Shown here piece after piece: positions 19,648-27,291 of a DNA stretch of 64,000 bases. The notes below the pieces were generated by a model. The model worked only from the letters and a program-made list of their open reading frames with translations. It was not told the origin of the DNA and ran no database searches. The stretch lies in the NCBI GenBank assembly GCA_028715985.1, contig JAQUQR010000004.1, forward strand, positions 1-64,000, in the 5' to 3' direction. Made by a program: the position numbers and the translations under genes. How positions within the stretch are numbered: the first letter of the stretch is position 1; every line of letters starts with the position of its first letter. This DNA comes from Methanocellales archaeon (GTDB lineage Archaea; Halobacteriota; UBA148).

Positions 19648-19683
19648 CGAACGGTTCGAACACGAAATATTTAAATAGTTGTT
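19648..19683 (+). promoter_or_regulatory. PadR-gene promoter with palindrome
   Basis: The palindrome tcgaacggttcga (19648-19660) is followed by gaaatatttaaatagttgtt (19664-19683), a TATA element about 30 bases before the ATG at 19702. The same 20-base promoter string occurs at 29126-29145 before another regulator gene. The palindrome is a candidate PadR operator. Confidence 0.45.
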
Positions 19684-19701
19684 CTGATACTACATAGCAT
19701 C

Positions 19702-20193
19702 ATGTTGGGTCCCTGGAGATTTTCGTCCCATAATGGAAAAGGAAGAGGTTTGCTTACCCTGTTTGTTCTTCACTCTCTGAACAAAGAGCCCAAGTCAGGC
19801 TATGGCTTGCTCAAGGAGATGGAGCAAAAGACCAAAGGATTATGGGTGCCGAGCAAGGGCACTCTTTATCCTATTTTGAGACAGTTGGAGGATGAAAAGC
19901 TGATACAGGTGGTTGAAAAAGGAAAGCGCTCCAAAAATATCTTTGAACTAACCCCCAAAGGAAAAGAAACGCTGATCGGCATAAGGGAGCACAGGAGGGA
20001 ATCGAGAGAAAAACTTTTCCAGTTTAAAAATCTGTTTGTTGACATCTTCGGGGAAGAAGGGGAAGACGAAATAACAACGAAGGGCTTGATTTTTGATATG
20101 AGGAATATCATAGCTCACCTGCCTCCGGACAAAAAGAATCAAGCTGTTGCAATCCTCGAAAAATGTCTTGAGGATTTAAAGGGGATTCAGTGA
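19702..20193 (+). CDS. PadR-family transcription regulator
   Basis: 163 residues. The PadR winged helix covers about 17-100: LLTLFVLHSLNKEPKSGYGLLKEM, VPSKGTLYPILRQLEDEKLI and FELTPKGKETL. A C-terminal helical part for dimerisation follows. PadR proteins often repress adjacent drug-efflux transporters until a ligand binds. The stop is followed directly by the ATG of the ABC ATPase gene, so regulator and transporter form one operon. Confidence 0.92.
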   Translation: MLGPWRFSSHNGKGRGLLTLFVLHSLNKEPKSGYGLLKEMEQKTKGLWVPSKGTLYPILRQLEDEKLIQVVEKGKRSKNIFELTPKGKETLIGIREHRRESREKLFQFKNLFVDIFGEEGEDEITTKGLIFDMRNIIAHLPPDKKNQAVAILEKCLEDLKGIQ

Positions 20194-21180
20194 ATGTTTG
20201 CCATAAAGGTTGAAAACCTGACTAAAGAATTTGATGGGCTCATCGCAGTCGATAACGTATCCTTTGACATAGGAGCAGGGGAAATTTTCGGCTTGCTCGG
20301 TCCCAACGGGGCGGGCAAAACCACCATACTCTCCATGCTTTCGACGATATTGAAGCCGACCTCTGGCACCGCCGTCGTGAATGGCATGGATATACTGAAA
20401 GACGAGGACGGCGTGAGAAAATCCATCGGGATCGTTTTTCAGGACCCTAGCTTGGATGAGGAGCTGACCGCCTACGAGAACATGGATTTTCACGGTCGCC
20501 TTTACCGCATCCCCAAAAACCTACGCCAAGAAAGGATAGAGGAGCTTTTGAAACTTGTCGAATTGGAAGATAGAAAGGACGGGCTGGTGAAAACGTTTTC
20601 CGGCGGAATGAGACGCCGCTTGGAAATAGCGAGGGGCTTGCTGCACCATCCGAAAGTGCTGTTTCTGGATGAGCCCACCCTTGGCCTGGACCCGCAAACA
20701 AGAAATCGCCTCTGGCAGTATATCGAGGACCTGAACAAAGAGAAGGGCATAACCATCATAATAACGACCCATTACATGGATGAAGCCGACAGGCTTTGCG
20801 ATAGGGTTGCAATAATAGATATGGGAAAGATCATCGCCCTGGACACTCCGCACAAATTAAAAGAAGATCTGGGCGGGGATGTTATTACCATAAAATCCCC
20901 TGATGCGGATAAAATTTATTCTAAGATTAAAGTCTCTTGGGTTAAACATATTGAGAGCAATGATGGCTTTGTCACAATTAACCTGGAAAATGCAGAAAAA
21001 CATATTACTGAAATCGTTAATCTCTCGTCTCGTAATGATATTGATATTGAGTCCCTTTCCATTCACAAGCCCACCCTTGAAGACGTCTTTTTGAACTTTA
21101 CAGGCAAAACCATAAGGGACCAAGAAGTCAACGGCAGAGAACACATGCTAATGCGTCGGAGGTTATGGAGGAGGAGATAA
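20194..21180 (+). CDS. ABC transporter ATP-binding protein (DrrA-type)
   Basis: 328 residues. Walker A GPNGAGKT, ABC signature FSGGMRRRLEIARGL and Walker B VLFLDEPTLGLDP followed by an H-loop TTHYMDEADRLCDRV show a complete nucleotide-binding domain. The length with the C-terminal extension (about 90 residues, LEDVFLNFTG) is that of DrrA/daunorubicin-resistance ATPases. It powers export through the permease encoded next. The last 15 residues, rich in Arg, overlap the ribosome site of the permease gene. Confidence 0.93.
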   Translation: MFAIKVENLTKEFDGLIAVDNVSFDIGAGEIFGLLGPNGAGKTTILSMLSTILKPTSGTAVVNGMDILKDEDGVRKSIGIVFQDPSLDEELTAYENMDFHGRLYRIPKNLRQERIEELLKLVELEDRKDGLVKTFSGGMRRRLEIARGLLHHPKVLFLDEPTLGLDPQTRNRLWQYIEDLNKEKGITIIITTHYMDEADRLCDRVAIIDMGKIIALDTPHKLKEDLGGDVITIKSPDADKIYSKIKVSWVKHIESNDGFVTINLENAEKHITEIVNLSSRNDIDIESLSIHKPTLEDVFLNFTGKTIRDQEVNGREHMLMRRRLWRRR

Positions 21181-21182
21181 CA

Positions 21183-21932
21183 GTGGATGTAGTGTACACC
21201 ATCTGGCTAAGGCACATCAAACGTTATATTCGCTCCAGAAGCAGGATCGTTGGTAGTCTGGGAATGCCCCTCTTCTTTTTGCTGGTACTGGGTTTCGGGC
21301 TTAACTCAGTTGTCAACCTTCCAGGTATGGGGCAGGATTATATGGGATTTCTCATTCCAGGAATAATCTCTATGAGCGTCCTATTCACCTCGGTGTTCTC
21401 AGGCATTCAAATAATCTGGGACAAGCAGTTTGGGTTCCTGAAAGAAACGTTGGTTGCGCCCGTCTCAAGAATGGAGATCATGCTGGGTCAGACGCTGGGC
21501 GGTGCAACAACCTCACTTATTCAGGGGCTTATCATACTTGTTTTCTCATTGTTTTTGGGATTGAGCATATCAAACCTATATGGATTTTTCGTTGCATGTG
21601 CATTTATGGTGCTTATAGGACTTTCTTTTACTGCTTTTGGCATAGCGATAGCCTCAAGAATGGAGGATATGCATGGCTTTCAGCTCATTATGAATTTCGT
21701 GATCTTTCCCCTCTTCGGGCTTTCAGGGGCACTATTTCCTCTGAATAGCCTACCATCTTGGATTAAGCCCCTTACATTGATGGACCCATTGGCCTATGGC
21801 GTTGAAGGCATAAGATACGGCCTGTTGGGAACTTCTCAGATAAACCCCTATTTTTGTTGGATCGTGCTGGCCGGATTCACCATTTTTATGATGACCTTCG
21901 GCTCTTATCTGTTTAGAAAAATTCAGATATGA
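21183..21932 (+). CDS. ABC-2 type permease (DrrB-like)
   Basis: About 249 residues with six membrane helices and the ABC-2 signature near GLSGALFPLNSLPSWIKPLTLMDPLAYGVEGIR. The GTG at 21183 is preferred because a strong site, ggaggagg (21167-21174), lies 8 bases before it; an ATG at 21165 overlaps that site. With the ATPase it forms an exporter of lipophilic compounds or possibly of a polysaccharide; the substrate is unknown. Confidence 0.9.
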   Translation: MDVVYTIWLRHIKRYIRSRSRIVGSLGMPLFFLLVLGFGLNSVVNLPGMGQDYMGFLIPGIISMSVLFTSVFSGIQIIWDKQFGFLKETLVAPVSRMEIMLGQTLGGATTSLIQGLIILVFSLFLGLSISNLYGFFVACAFMVLIGLSFTAFGIAIASRMEDMHGFQLIMNFVIFPLFGLSGALFPLNSLPSWIKPLTLMDPLAYGVEGIRYGLLGTSQINPYFCWIVLAGFTIFMMTFGSYLFRKIQI

Positions 21933-22031
21933 GGTTTTTGGAGAGCCCGCTCTACATTAAAAGGCTTCAAATGTTAGAAAGCTAGCAGAGCTATCTTTAA
22001 ATATCGGCATCAAGAATATTTATCGTTCATC

Positions 22032-22244
22032 ATGTCAGTCGTCGGGTATGTGGATTACAAGCAGAGAGAATTTTGTAACGATGTGATGTGTCCTGTCCAG
22101 TTGGCTTTGAACGCCCAAAAACGGGACTCCGAAGAATATCAAAAAATGAGGCAAACCTGTCAAACCGATTGCAAATTTACCACCTGGCAATTTCATCATT
22201 GGCTTATTGAAAAGGGTTATTTAATCGTTAGACCTGAAGACTAA
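22032..22244 (+). CDS. Small four-cysteine protein
   Basis: 70 residues, no named family. Four cysteines come in two pairs (FCNDVMC and TCQTDC), which could bind zinc or an iron-sulfur centre. The end TTWQFHHWLIEKGYLIVRPE is compact and hydrophobic. A TATA-like element and short leader precede the ATG, and coding quality is good. It lies ahead of the LsrF-like gene in the same direction, with a 40-base gap. Confidence 0.6.
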   Translation: MSVVGYVDYKQREFCNDVMCPVQLALNAQKRDSEEYQKMRQTCQTDCKFTTWQFHHWLIEKGYLIVRPED

Positions 22245-22284
22245 AATACCATAAAATAAAACATGTGAAGGAGATGTGGATAAT

Positions 22285-23082
22285 ATGGATTGGGGTATGG
22301 AAAACAGGCTTTCAAGGCTAATTCAACCTGATGGTAGGGCTCTTTTTTTGCCCATAGATCACGGATATTTTCAAGGACCGACACGTAAATTAGAGGAGCC
22401 AGGCAAAACGGTTGAACCCCTGCTACCTTATGCAGATGCCATCATGCTTACAAGGGGAATACTGCGTACGTGTGTGGATCCCATGAACTCCAAACCGATT
22501 ATTCTCAGGGTATCCGGTGGCACGAGCATGGTCGGAGAGGACTTGGCTAATGAGGGAATTATCACTTCCGTGAGAGATGTCATCAGGCTCAATGCGAGCG
22601 CAGTGTCTCTTTCCATCTTCGTTGGCAGCAAATACGAGCATGAATCGCTGCTAAATCTTTCCAACCTGGTTAACGAGTGCGAGGAGTACGGCATTCCAGT
22701 GATGGCGGTCACAGCCGTGGGTAAAGAGCTGGAAAAGCGTGAGGCACGATATCTTGCTTTATGTTGCAGGATTGCTGCCGAGTTGGGCGCAAGGGTGGTA
22801 AAAACGTACTATTGTAAAGAAGGTTTTGAAAAGGTGGTCCATGGCTGCCCCGTACCGGTGGTTATCGCTGGTGGGCCTAAGGTGGAGTCCGAGCTGGAGG
22901 TCTTCGAGTTTATTCATGACGGCATCCAGAAAGGCGCCATAGGCGTAAATTTGGGAAGAAACGTATGGCAAAATGAACACCCGGTAGCAATGATCAGGGC
23001 TATTCGATCCATAATTCATGAAGATTGCACCCCGAAAGAGGCGCATGATTTGTTCAACAGCCTTAAGAAGGGCAAGCAGTAG
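22285..23082 (+). CDS. LsrF-like class I aldolase/thiolase (DhnA/FbaB family)
   Basis: 265 residues from ATG 22285; the site aaggag (22268-22273) is too close to GTG 22276 but fits the ATG. It is similar throughout to bacterial LsrF (3-hydroxy-5-phosphonooxypentane-2,4-dione thiolase): DWGMENRLSRL, LPIDHGYFQGPT, the Schiff-base strand VVKTYYCKEGFE with Lys and CPVPVVIAGG. Related archaeal enzymes include fructose-bisphosphate aldolase and the AroA'-type ADH synthase, so the substrate is uncertain. No Lsr transport genes accompany it, which argues against autoinducer-2 uptake. It is the last chromosomal gene before the cassette array. Confidence 0.82.
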   Translation: MDWGMENRLSRLIQPDGRALFLPIDHGYFQGPTRKLEEPGKTVEPLLPYADAIMLTRGILRTCVDPMNSKPIILRVSGGTSMVGEDLANEGIITSVRDVIRLNASAVSLSIFVGSKYEHESLLNLSNLVNECEEYGIPVMAVTAVGKELEKREARYLALCCRIAAELGARVVKTYYCKEGFEKVVHGCPVPVVIAGGPKVESELEVFEFIHDGIQKGAIGVNLGRNVWQNEHPVAMIRAIRSIIHEDCTPKEAHDLFNSLKKGKQ

Positions 23083-23166
23083 TTAATAATGCGCACGGAA
23101 CGACTGAAGGCCACGTGCCCGACCATAAATACTCCATCAAAGGTGTTTGGGTGAAGGAGTAATAAA

Positions 23167-23259
23167 ATGTTGTGGCGATACAGGCGAATAAAGCATGGCA
23201 GAGATAAAGACCTAAGCAAGATAAAGAGTCCTTTAGATAGTTTAGGTGTGAAGAGGTGA
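23167..23259 (+). CDS. Possible 30-residue basic peptide
   Basis: The frame MLWRYRRIKHGRDKDL... ends GVKR and has a good ribosome site (aaggag) before the ATG. It is rich in Arg and Lys and has no known family. It is too short to separate from chance with certainty. It lies between the LsrF-like gene and the left end of the cassette array. Confidence 0.3.
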   Translation: MLWRYRRIKHGRDKDLSKIKSPLDSLGVKR

Positions 23260-23278
23260 AAACGAAGAAATAGTTCAG

Positions 23279-23334
23279 ATATAACACCAAAATGGAATGA
23301 TATACGAACCAAGTTCTGATATAAGGAGTTATAC
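23279..23334 (+). other. Left boundary site of the cassette array (attI- or attC-like)
   Basis: The 56-base segment starts with ATATAAC (23279-23285) and ends with the core site GTTATAC (23328-23334), cut expected between G23328 and T23329. Its left 7-mer is the exact complement of the GTTATAT found at the right end of the array (26431-26437), as if the three cassettes had been inserted between G and TTATAT of one ancestral site. The interior pairs poorly, so it may be a degenerate attC, an attI or a secondary site. Confidence 0.6.
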
Positions 23335-23370
23335 GCAATGTTCTCATCAATATAAATGGAGGGTAATACA

Positions 23371-23778
23371 ATGTGGCATCTGGATGACGAAACTAAATAC
23401 GTGAAAGTGCACTCGTTTACTTTGCCTGAAGCATTTACCTATGCGGATACAAGAGAGGGCCAGACTGACAAGGATAAAAGAGAACGTATCCGAGCCAAAG
23501 CTGCTGAAGATTTTCCTAATAACATTCCTCCTGTTAAATGGTGGGCATTTCGTATCTCTGTCAAAAAATCGGGCAATAGGCCTTTCGATATTGAAAACGT
23601 TCCCAAGCTTATTGTAGATGCGTTCTGCGAATGGCAAATTCAGAAAGATGCGTCAGAGTATATAAAACTAGGTCTCTTTGAAGATGATACTATTGATTTC
23701 GTGAGGGTAATTGAAGTTGGTGGAATGCGGAGTCAAGAGGAGAACACCACCCAAGTGGAGATCTTCGGATGCAAGTAA
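23371..23778 (+). CDS. Cassette 1: RusA-like protein
   Basis: 135 residues from ATG 23371, which has an ideal ribosome site ggaggg (23358-23363) 7 bases upstream. The segment RPFDIENVPKLIVDAF (70-85) followed by GLFEDDTIDFVRVIEVG (101-117) matches the RusA layout: an Asp-x-x-Asn...Lys...Asp-Ala helix, then an acidic Asp-Asp pair that binds metal. RusA enzymes cut Holliday junctions and are usually phage-borne. Here the gene is alone in a cassette with its own ribosome site but no obvious promoter. The overall similarity is modest, so the function is a fold-level inference. Confidence 0.6.
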   Translation: MWHLDDETKYVKVHSFTLPEAFTYADTREGQTDKDKRERIRAKAAEDFPNNIPPVKWWAFRISVKKSGNRPFDIENVPKLIVDAFCEWQIQKDASEYIKLGLFEDDTIDFVRVIEVGGMRSQEENTTQVEIFGCK

Positions 23779-23790
23779 GAAGAACACAGC

Positions 23791-23882
23791 GTATAACACA
23801 GCATAAAAGGTTCGTGCCTTACGGCACTCACCCAAATCCTTCACTCATACTCAGGACTTCCTTTATGCTGAAACCGTTAGGC
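23791..23882 (+). repeat. attC-like site A (end of cassette 1)
   Basis: 92 bases. Outer cores are GTATAAC (23791-23797) and GTTAGGC (23876-23882). The inner arms CAGCATAAAAGG and CCTTTATGCTG pair along their length with one unpaired A, the extrahelical base typical of attC. The central part has hairpin GTGCC/GGCAC and the string ttcgtgccttacggcact, shared with site B. Confidence 0.85.
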
Positions 23883-23915
23883 GAAAGTATCTCCAATTAA
23901 TGGAAGGGAACTAAC

Positions 23916-24929
23916 ATGACCAATTTAAGGACGCTCAAATACCTGCTAAATTACAATGATTTGACAGATGATTGGAACCTTTCCTATGGTATCACAAAAA
24001 ACCGAAGCGATGCACTACTCACCAGTCCTAAACATTCCTTTTTTAATCCACTTTCAGAAACAGCGCTAACACTATTCTTACTTGGGAATATAGACGGATG
24101 GAAGCAAATTGGAACACTAAATATTTTCCCAAGAGATAAGGATTCTAAATGGAATAAAACTTTTTTTGATAATATTCGTTCATCCATAAATATTTTCAAT
24201 AATATCCCCTCAAGAGATAATTTATGGCTTTATAACAGAGAATTTAAAGAGAAAATTTTCGGGAGTGATGAAATAGACATCCACAGATCAATTCTTTTGT
24301 TTGAATTCGAAATGATGAATAGTGCCTTTCATCCCGTGCAACGTAAGGCATTTAAAGATCTTTCTTTCGTTGCTATTAGAAATATGAGAAAATGGTCTAA
24401 GTTTGATGCTGTGCTTATAGTACCCAACGAGAAATTATTTATTTTCTTTGAATCAAAATTAACCAGCGATATCTCTCAAAATACAAAGAAATATCCATAT
24501 ATCAATCAAATTATGCGAAATCTTGAATCTGCTTTTCTTTTAACTAATCATCGAAACAGTCTCTACAAAGATTGGAAATTTAGATATGTTTTCATATGTC
24601 CAAGAAAAATTGATCAATATAGGTTGACGCGTTATTCTTGGGTATTAAATTCTATTGAGAAAAGTATATCTATTTTTAGGGAAATTATAAACAATGAGTA
24701 TGAATCTTCAATCAATAAAGAATGCTACTCGGAATTTGAATTATTCGCAAGGCAAATTCCTAGCTGTATTATCAAAGTTTATTGGGATGATATCGGCAAC
24801 ATATTAGAAAGTAAAGACCGAAAATTTTTCAACAATTATCTTGACCGTTTAGAAGGTGCAGGTTTAGAAGAAGAAAAAATCGAAAACATAAAGGAAAGAT
24901 TTAGAAAGGTAGGAATGAACGTCAGTTAA
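23916..24929 (+). CDS. Cassette 2: PD-(D/E)XK-like nuclease family protein
   Basis: 337 residues, strongly AT-rich compared with flanking chromosomal genes. A nuclease-like core is visible: KFDAVLIVP with Asp164, then LFIFFESKLTSDIS with Glu179-x-Lys181, followed by a helix containing NQIMRNLESAF. This D...E-x-K spacing fits the PD-(D/E)XK fold found in restriction and repair nucleases. The N-terminal 140 residues are unassigned. As cargo of a mobile cassette, a defence role is plausible but not shown. The AT-rich composition suggests a source different from the host. Confidence 0.65.
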   Translation: MTNLRTLKYLLNYNDLTDDWNLSYGITKNRSDALLTSPKHSFFNPLSETALTLFLLGNIDGWKQIGTLNIFPRDKDSKWNKTFFDNIRSSINIFNNIPSRDNLWLYNREFKEKIFGSDEIDIHRSILLFEFEMMNSAFHPVQRKAFKDLSFVAIRNMRKWSKFDAVLIVPNEKLFIFFESKLTSDISQNTKKYPYINQIMRNLESAFLLTNHRNSLYKDWKFRYVFICPRKIDQYRLTRYSWVLNSIEKSISIFREIINNEYESSINKECYSEFELFARQIPSCIIKVYWDDIGNILESKDRKFFNNYLDRLEGAGLEEEKIENIKERFRKVGMNVS

Positions 24930-24960
24930 TATGCACCAATATAAAATAACGATACCTTCG

Positions 24961-25051
24961 CCTAACAGATCGTATCTGGCTTCGTGCTTTCGGCACTCCG
25001 CCCCAATTCCTCGCTACGCTCGGAACTTCAGATACGCTCAGCCGTTATCTG
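24961..25051 (+). repeat. attC-like site B (end of cassette 2)
   Basis: 91 bases. The left core GCCTAAC (24961-24967) is complementary to the core GTTAGGC that begins cassette 2; the right core is GTTATCT (25045-25051). Inner arms GATCGTATCTG and CAGATACGCTC pair with one mismatch. The centre (cttcgtgctttcggcactcc) closely resembles site A. Confidence 0.88.
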
Positions 25052-25138
25052 CAATTGCGGGCAAAATAAGGGAAGAATACGGAGGGTAACTGTACGCACA
25101 TAAGATGAGGGTCATAACTTGTTACAGGAGGCTGTTAT

Positions 25139-26278
25139 ATGCCTTGGGATGTTTTTATATGCTATGCGAGTGAGGACAAAGAATCTCTCGTACGACCGCT
25201 TGCTGACGAGCTACGTCGTAGAGGTCTATCGGTTTGGTATGATGAGCTTTCACTCACAGTCGGCGATAGTCTACGAAGATCGATAGATCGTGGTTTAGCG
25301 CAATCTCAATTTGGCATCGTTGTGCTTAGTACGCACTTTTTTAAGAAGGAATGGCCACAAAAAGAAGTGGATGGTTTAGTCACTCGTGAAACAGGTGGAG
25401 TCAAAGTTATACTACCAGTTTGGCACAATATTGGGAAGGAAGAGGTTGCCCGCTACTCACCCATGCTTGCTGATCGTGTTGCTGTATCCACTTCTAAAGG
25501 CTTGGAATATGTTGTTACTGAGCTGTTTCGGGCTATCCAACAAAGTAAGAAAGGGAAATCCGATACCCCCGAAGTGCAAAACTCAGCCCATCTAGAAGCT
25601 TCTTTCCACGTAGGAAATGAAGCCAATTTGATCGGAACCATAGAGGATATAGAAGCAACTGTAGATGAAGCCTTATATAGGATTGAACAAGGTTATGATC
25701 CACCATTTACAATAGAGATTGCTGCGGTAGACAATGTTAGTCGCGAGTTTGCTGAGATAAGTCAGAAAGTCTCCCCGTCACCTGAAGATCGGAGAGAAAG
25801 GATCCATCTAAAAAAAGAATTAGATCGGCTTCTTGATGCCAGAGATCGCGTTAAGCGCGGGGTATTATACATCCTTTGTGAACAGTCTCTGAAGCCTTAC
25901 ACATCTTCGAGTAGGAGAATCACTAGATGTATTATGGGATACTTTTGGTTGTTTTCTAGGGAGGCGCATACTCCTTTTAACCCTTGGAAGCTTGGCTTTA
26001 CAGGGTATGACCTATATCGATTCCGTTCACCCAAGTTGTCTACTACCATCTGGCTGAATCAAGAAGAGGATGCCTTGGTAAGCAAACTAGATCCAACAGG
26101 CATAACTTTTCAAATGGAAGCGCGATGGACTGTCCTTGAATTGCCAGACGATGTGTTACTATATAAAGCAATCCCGCAAATTGTCTGTGAGGTAATAAAA
26201 GCTAAGGATAGACAAATTGAAAATCCTCATGGAGACAATCTGTTGGATTTATCCAAATGGTATTTCGGGTTGCACTGA
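25139..26278 (+). CDS. Cassette 3: TIR-domain protein
   Basis: 379 residues, with ribosome site aggagg 7 bases before the ATG. The TIR domain spans about 1-135: DVFICYASEDKESLVRPLADEL, GLSVWYDELSLTVGDSLRRSID, FGIVVLSTHFFKKEWPQKEVDGL. The Glu in WPQKE (residue 76) is at the position of the catalytic Glu of NAD-cleaving TIR enzymes. A helical linker (200-245) leads to an unassigned C-terminal domain of about 130 residues that may sense or bind ligand. Prokaryotic TIR proteins commonly act in abortive anti-phage defence by depleting NAD. It is carried alone in its cassette. Confidence 0.85.
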   Translation: MPWDVFICYASEDKESLVRPLADELRRRGLSVWYDELSLTVGDSLRRSIDRGLAQSQFGIVVLSTHFFKKEWPQKEVDGLVTRETGGVKVILPVWHNIGKEEVARYSPMLADRVAVSTSKGLEYVVTELFRAIQQSKKGKSDTPEVQNSAHLEASFHVGNEANLIGTIEDIEATVDEALYRIEQGYDPPFTIEIAAVDNVSREFAEISQKVSPSPEDRRERIHLKKELDRLLDARDRVKRGVLYILCEQSLKPYTSSSRRITRCIMGYFWLFSREAHTPFNPWKLGFTGYDLYRFRSPKLSTTIWLNQEEDALVSKLDPTGITFQMEARWTVLELPDDVLLYKAIPQIVCEVIKAKDRQIENPHGDNLLDLSKWYFGLH

Positions 26279-26343
26279 CACGTGGGAGTGGAGTGATAGT
26301 CAAACTCTCAAATATCATTTTGAAAGGATATGCCCGCAACAGC

Positions 26344-26437
26344 AGATAACACAGCATATACGCTGCTGGCTTCGCCCTTGCCCTTCGGGACATTGCTCCC
26401 TTCGGTCGCAACATCGTATATGCTAGGAGCGTTATAT
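26344..26437 (+). repeat. attC-like site C (end of cassette 3)
   Basis: 94 bases. The left core AGATAAC (26344-26350) is complementary to GTTATCT that begins cassette 3; the right core is GTTATAT (26431-26437). Inner arms AGCATATACG and CGTATATGCT are perfect complements over 10 bases. No further cassette follows; the next 270 bases hold no gene. Confidence 0.88.
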
Positions 26438-26710
26438 ACAATCGGCTTCGGGACGCAAGAATTATAAATTAGTTTAATTTAAATAAATATACGGTGGGTG
26501 TAAAAATATAGGTTTTGGAACATAGGTAGATTTAAAAATGCCAGGTATATGAAGTCAATAATGCTGTTTTTCTTTTATTTTAATGATCCAACTTTTGTTT
26601 TAGCAGCAATCAAATAAAAAATAATTCTGTTGTATCTTTCTCTCTGGTTACGATACATTTAAATAAAAAACGATATTACCCCTCATTAAAAATAACGGGG
26701 GCAATTAGAT

Positions 26711-27274
26711 ATGAATTGGTTATTGACAATAGCAGTAATAATAGTGCTGATATTTGTCGGCATATTACTTTGGTTATGGAGCTTTTACAACAGAATGATT
26801 AGATCTGAGAATCGCATAGATAATGCATGGGCACAAATCGACGTACAACTTAAACGAAGAGCGGACCTCATCCCAAATCTGATGGAAACCGTCAAAGGCT
26901 ACATGAATCATGAGCGTGGAACCCTTGAGGCTGTTACAAAAGCGCGGGCTTCTATAATGAGTGCGAAGACGCCACAGGAAAGCATGGATGCAAACAATAT
27001 GTTAACCGGAGCATTGAAAACACTTTTTGCTGTTGCAGAAAGTTATCCTGATCTTAAAGCAAGTCAGAACTTCCTGAGTCTTCAAGACGAATTGACACAT
27101 ACCGAAGAGAAAATAGCCTATTCAAGACAACACTTCAACGATTCAGTATTAGTATTTAACAATACCATAGAGACGTTCCCCGGAGTGGTATTTGCTAAAA
27201 GAATGGGCAAAAAAGAAAAGCAGATGTTACAAATCCCGGAAGCATCCAGAGAAGTACCGAAAGTGGCATTCTAA
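26711..27274 (+). CDS. lemA: LemA family protein
   Basis: 187 residues. One N-terminal membrane helix (4-24) is followed by the LemA helical bundle: SENRIDNAWAQIDVQLKRRADLIPNL, MNHERGTLEAVTKARA, FNDSVLVFNNTIETFPGVVFA. LemA proteins are membrane-anchored with the bundle outside or in the periplasm-like space and are often encoded with HtpX-type proteases, as here. Role in envelope maintenance is inferred. The promoter region is AT-rich upstream of 26701. Confidence 0.93.
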   Translation: MNWLLTIAVIIVLIFVGILLWLWSFYNRMIRSENRIDNAWAQIDVQLKRRADLIPNLMETVKGYMNHERGTLEAVTKARASIMSAKTPQESMDANNMLTGALKTLFAVAESYPDLKASQNFLSLQDELTHTEEKIAYSRQHFNDSVLVFNNTIETFPGVVFAKRMGKKEKQMLQIPEASREVPKVAF

Positions 27275-27291
27275 ATTTTTTCTTTGATACC

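Larger units (their letters stand above)
23329..26431 (+). mobile_element. Integron-like array of three gene cassettes
   Basis: Three cassettes in one orientation: 23329-23876, 23877-25045 and 25046-26431. Each has one gene followed by a site of 91-94 bases. The inverse core of each site is the exact complement of the core at the start of its own cassette: GTTATAC with GTATAAC, GTTAGGC with GCCTAAC, GTTATCT with AGATAAC. That is the rule for integron cassettes, whose attC is restored when the cassette circularises. No integrase gene is in the window, so this is a cluster of attC sites lacking an integrase nearby. Flanks are archaeal. Confidence 0.88.

Noticed and set aside
22000-27000. Search for an integron integrase next to the cassettes
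   Set aside because: No tyrosine-recombinase motifs (Arg...His-x-x-Arg...Tyr) or the IntI-specific region are present in any protein encoded here or elsewhere in the window.
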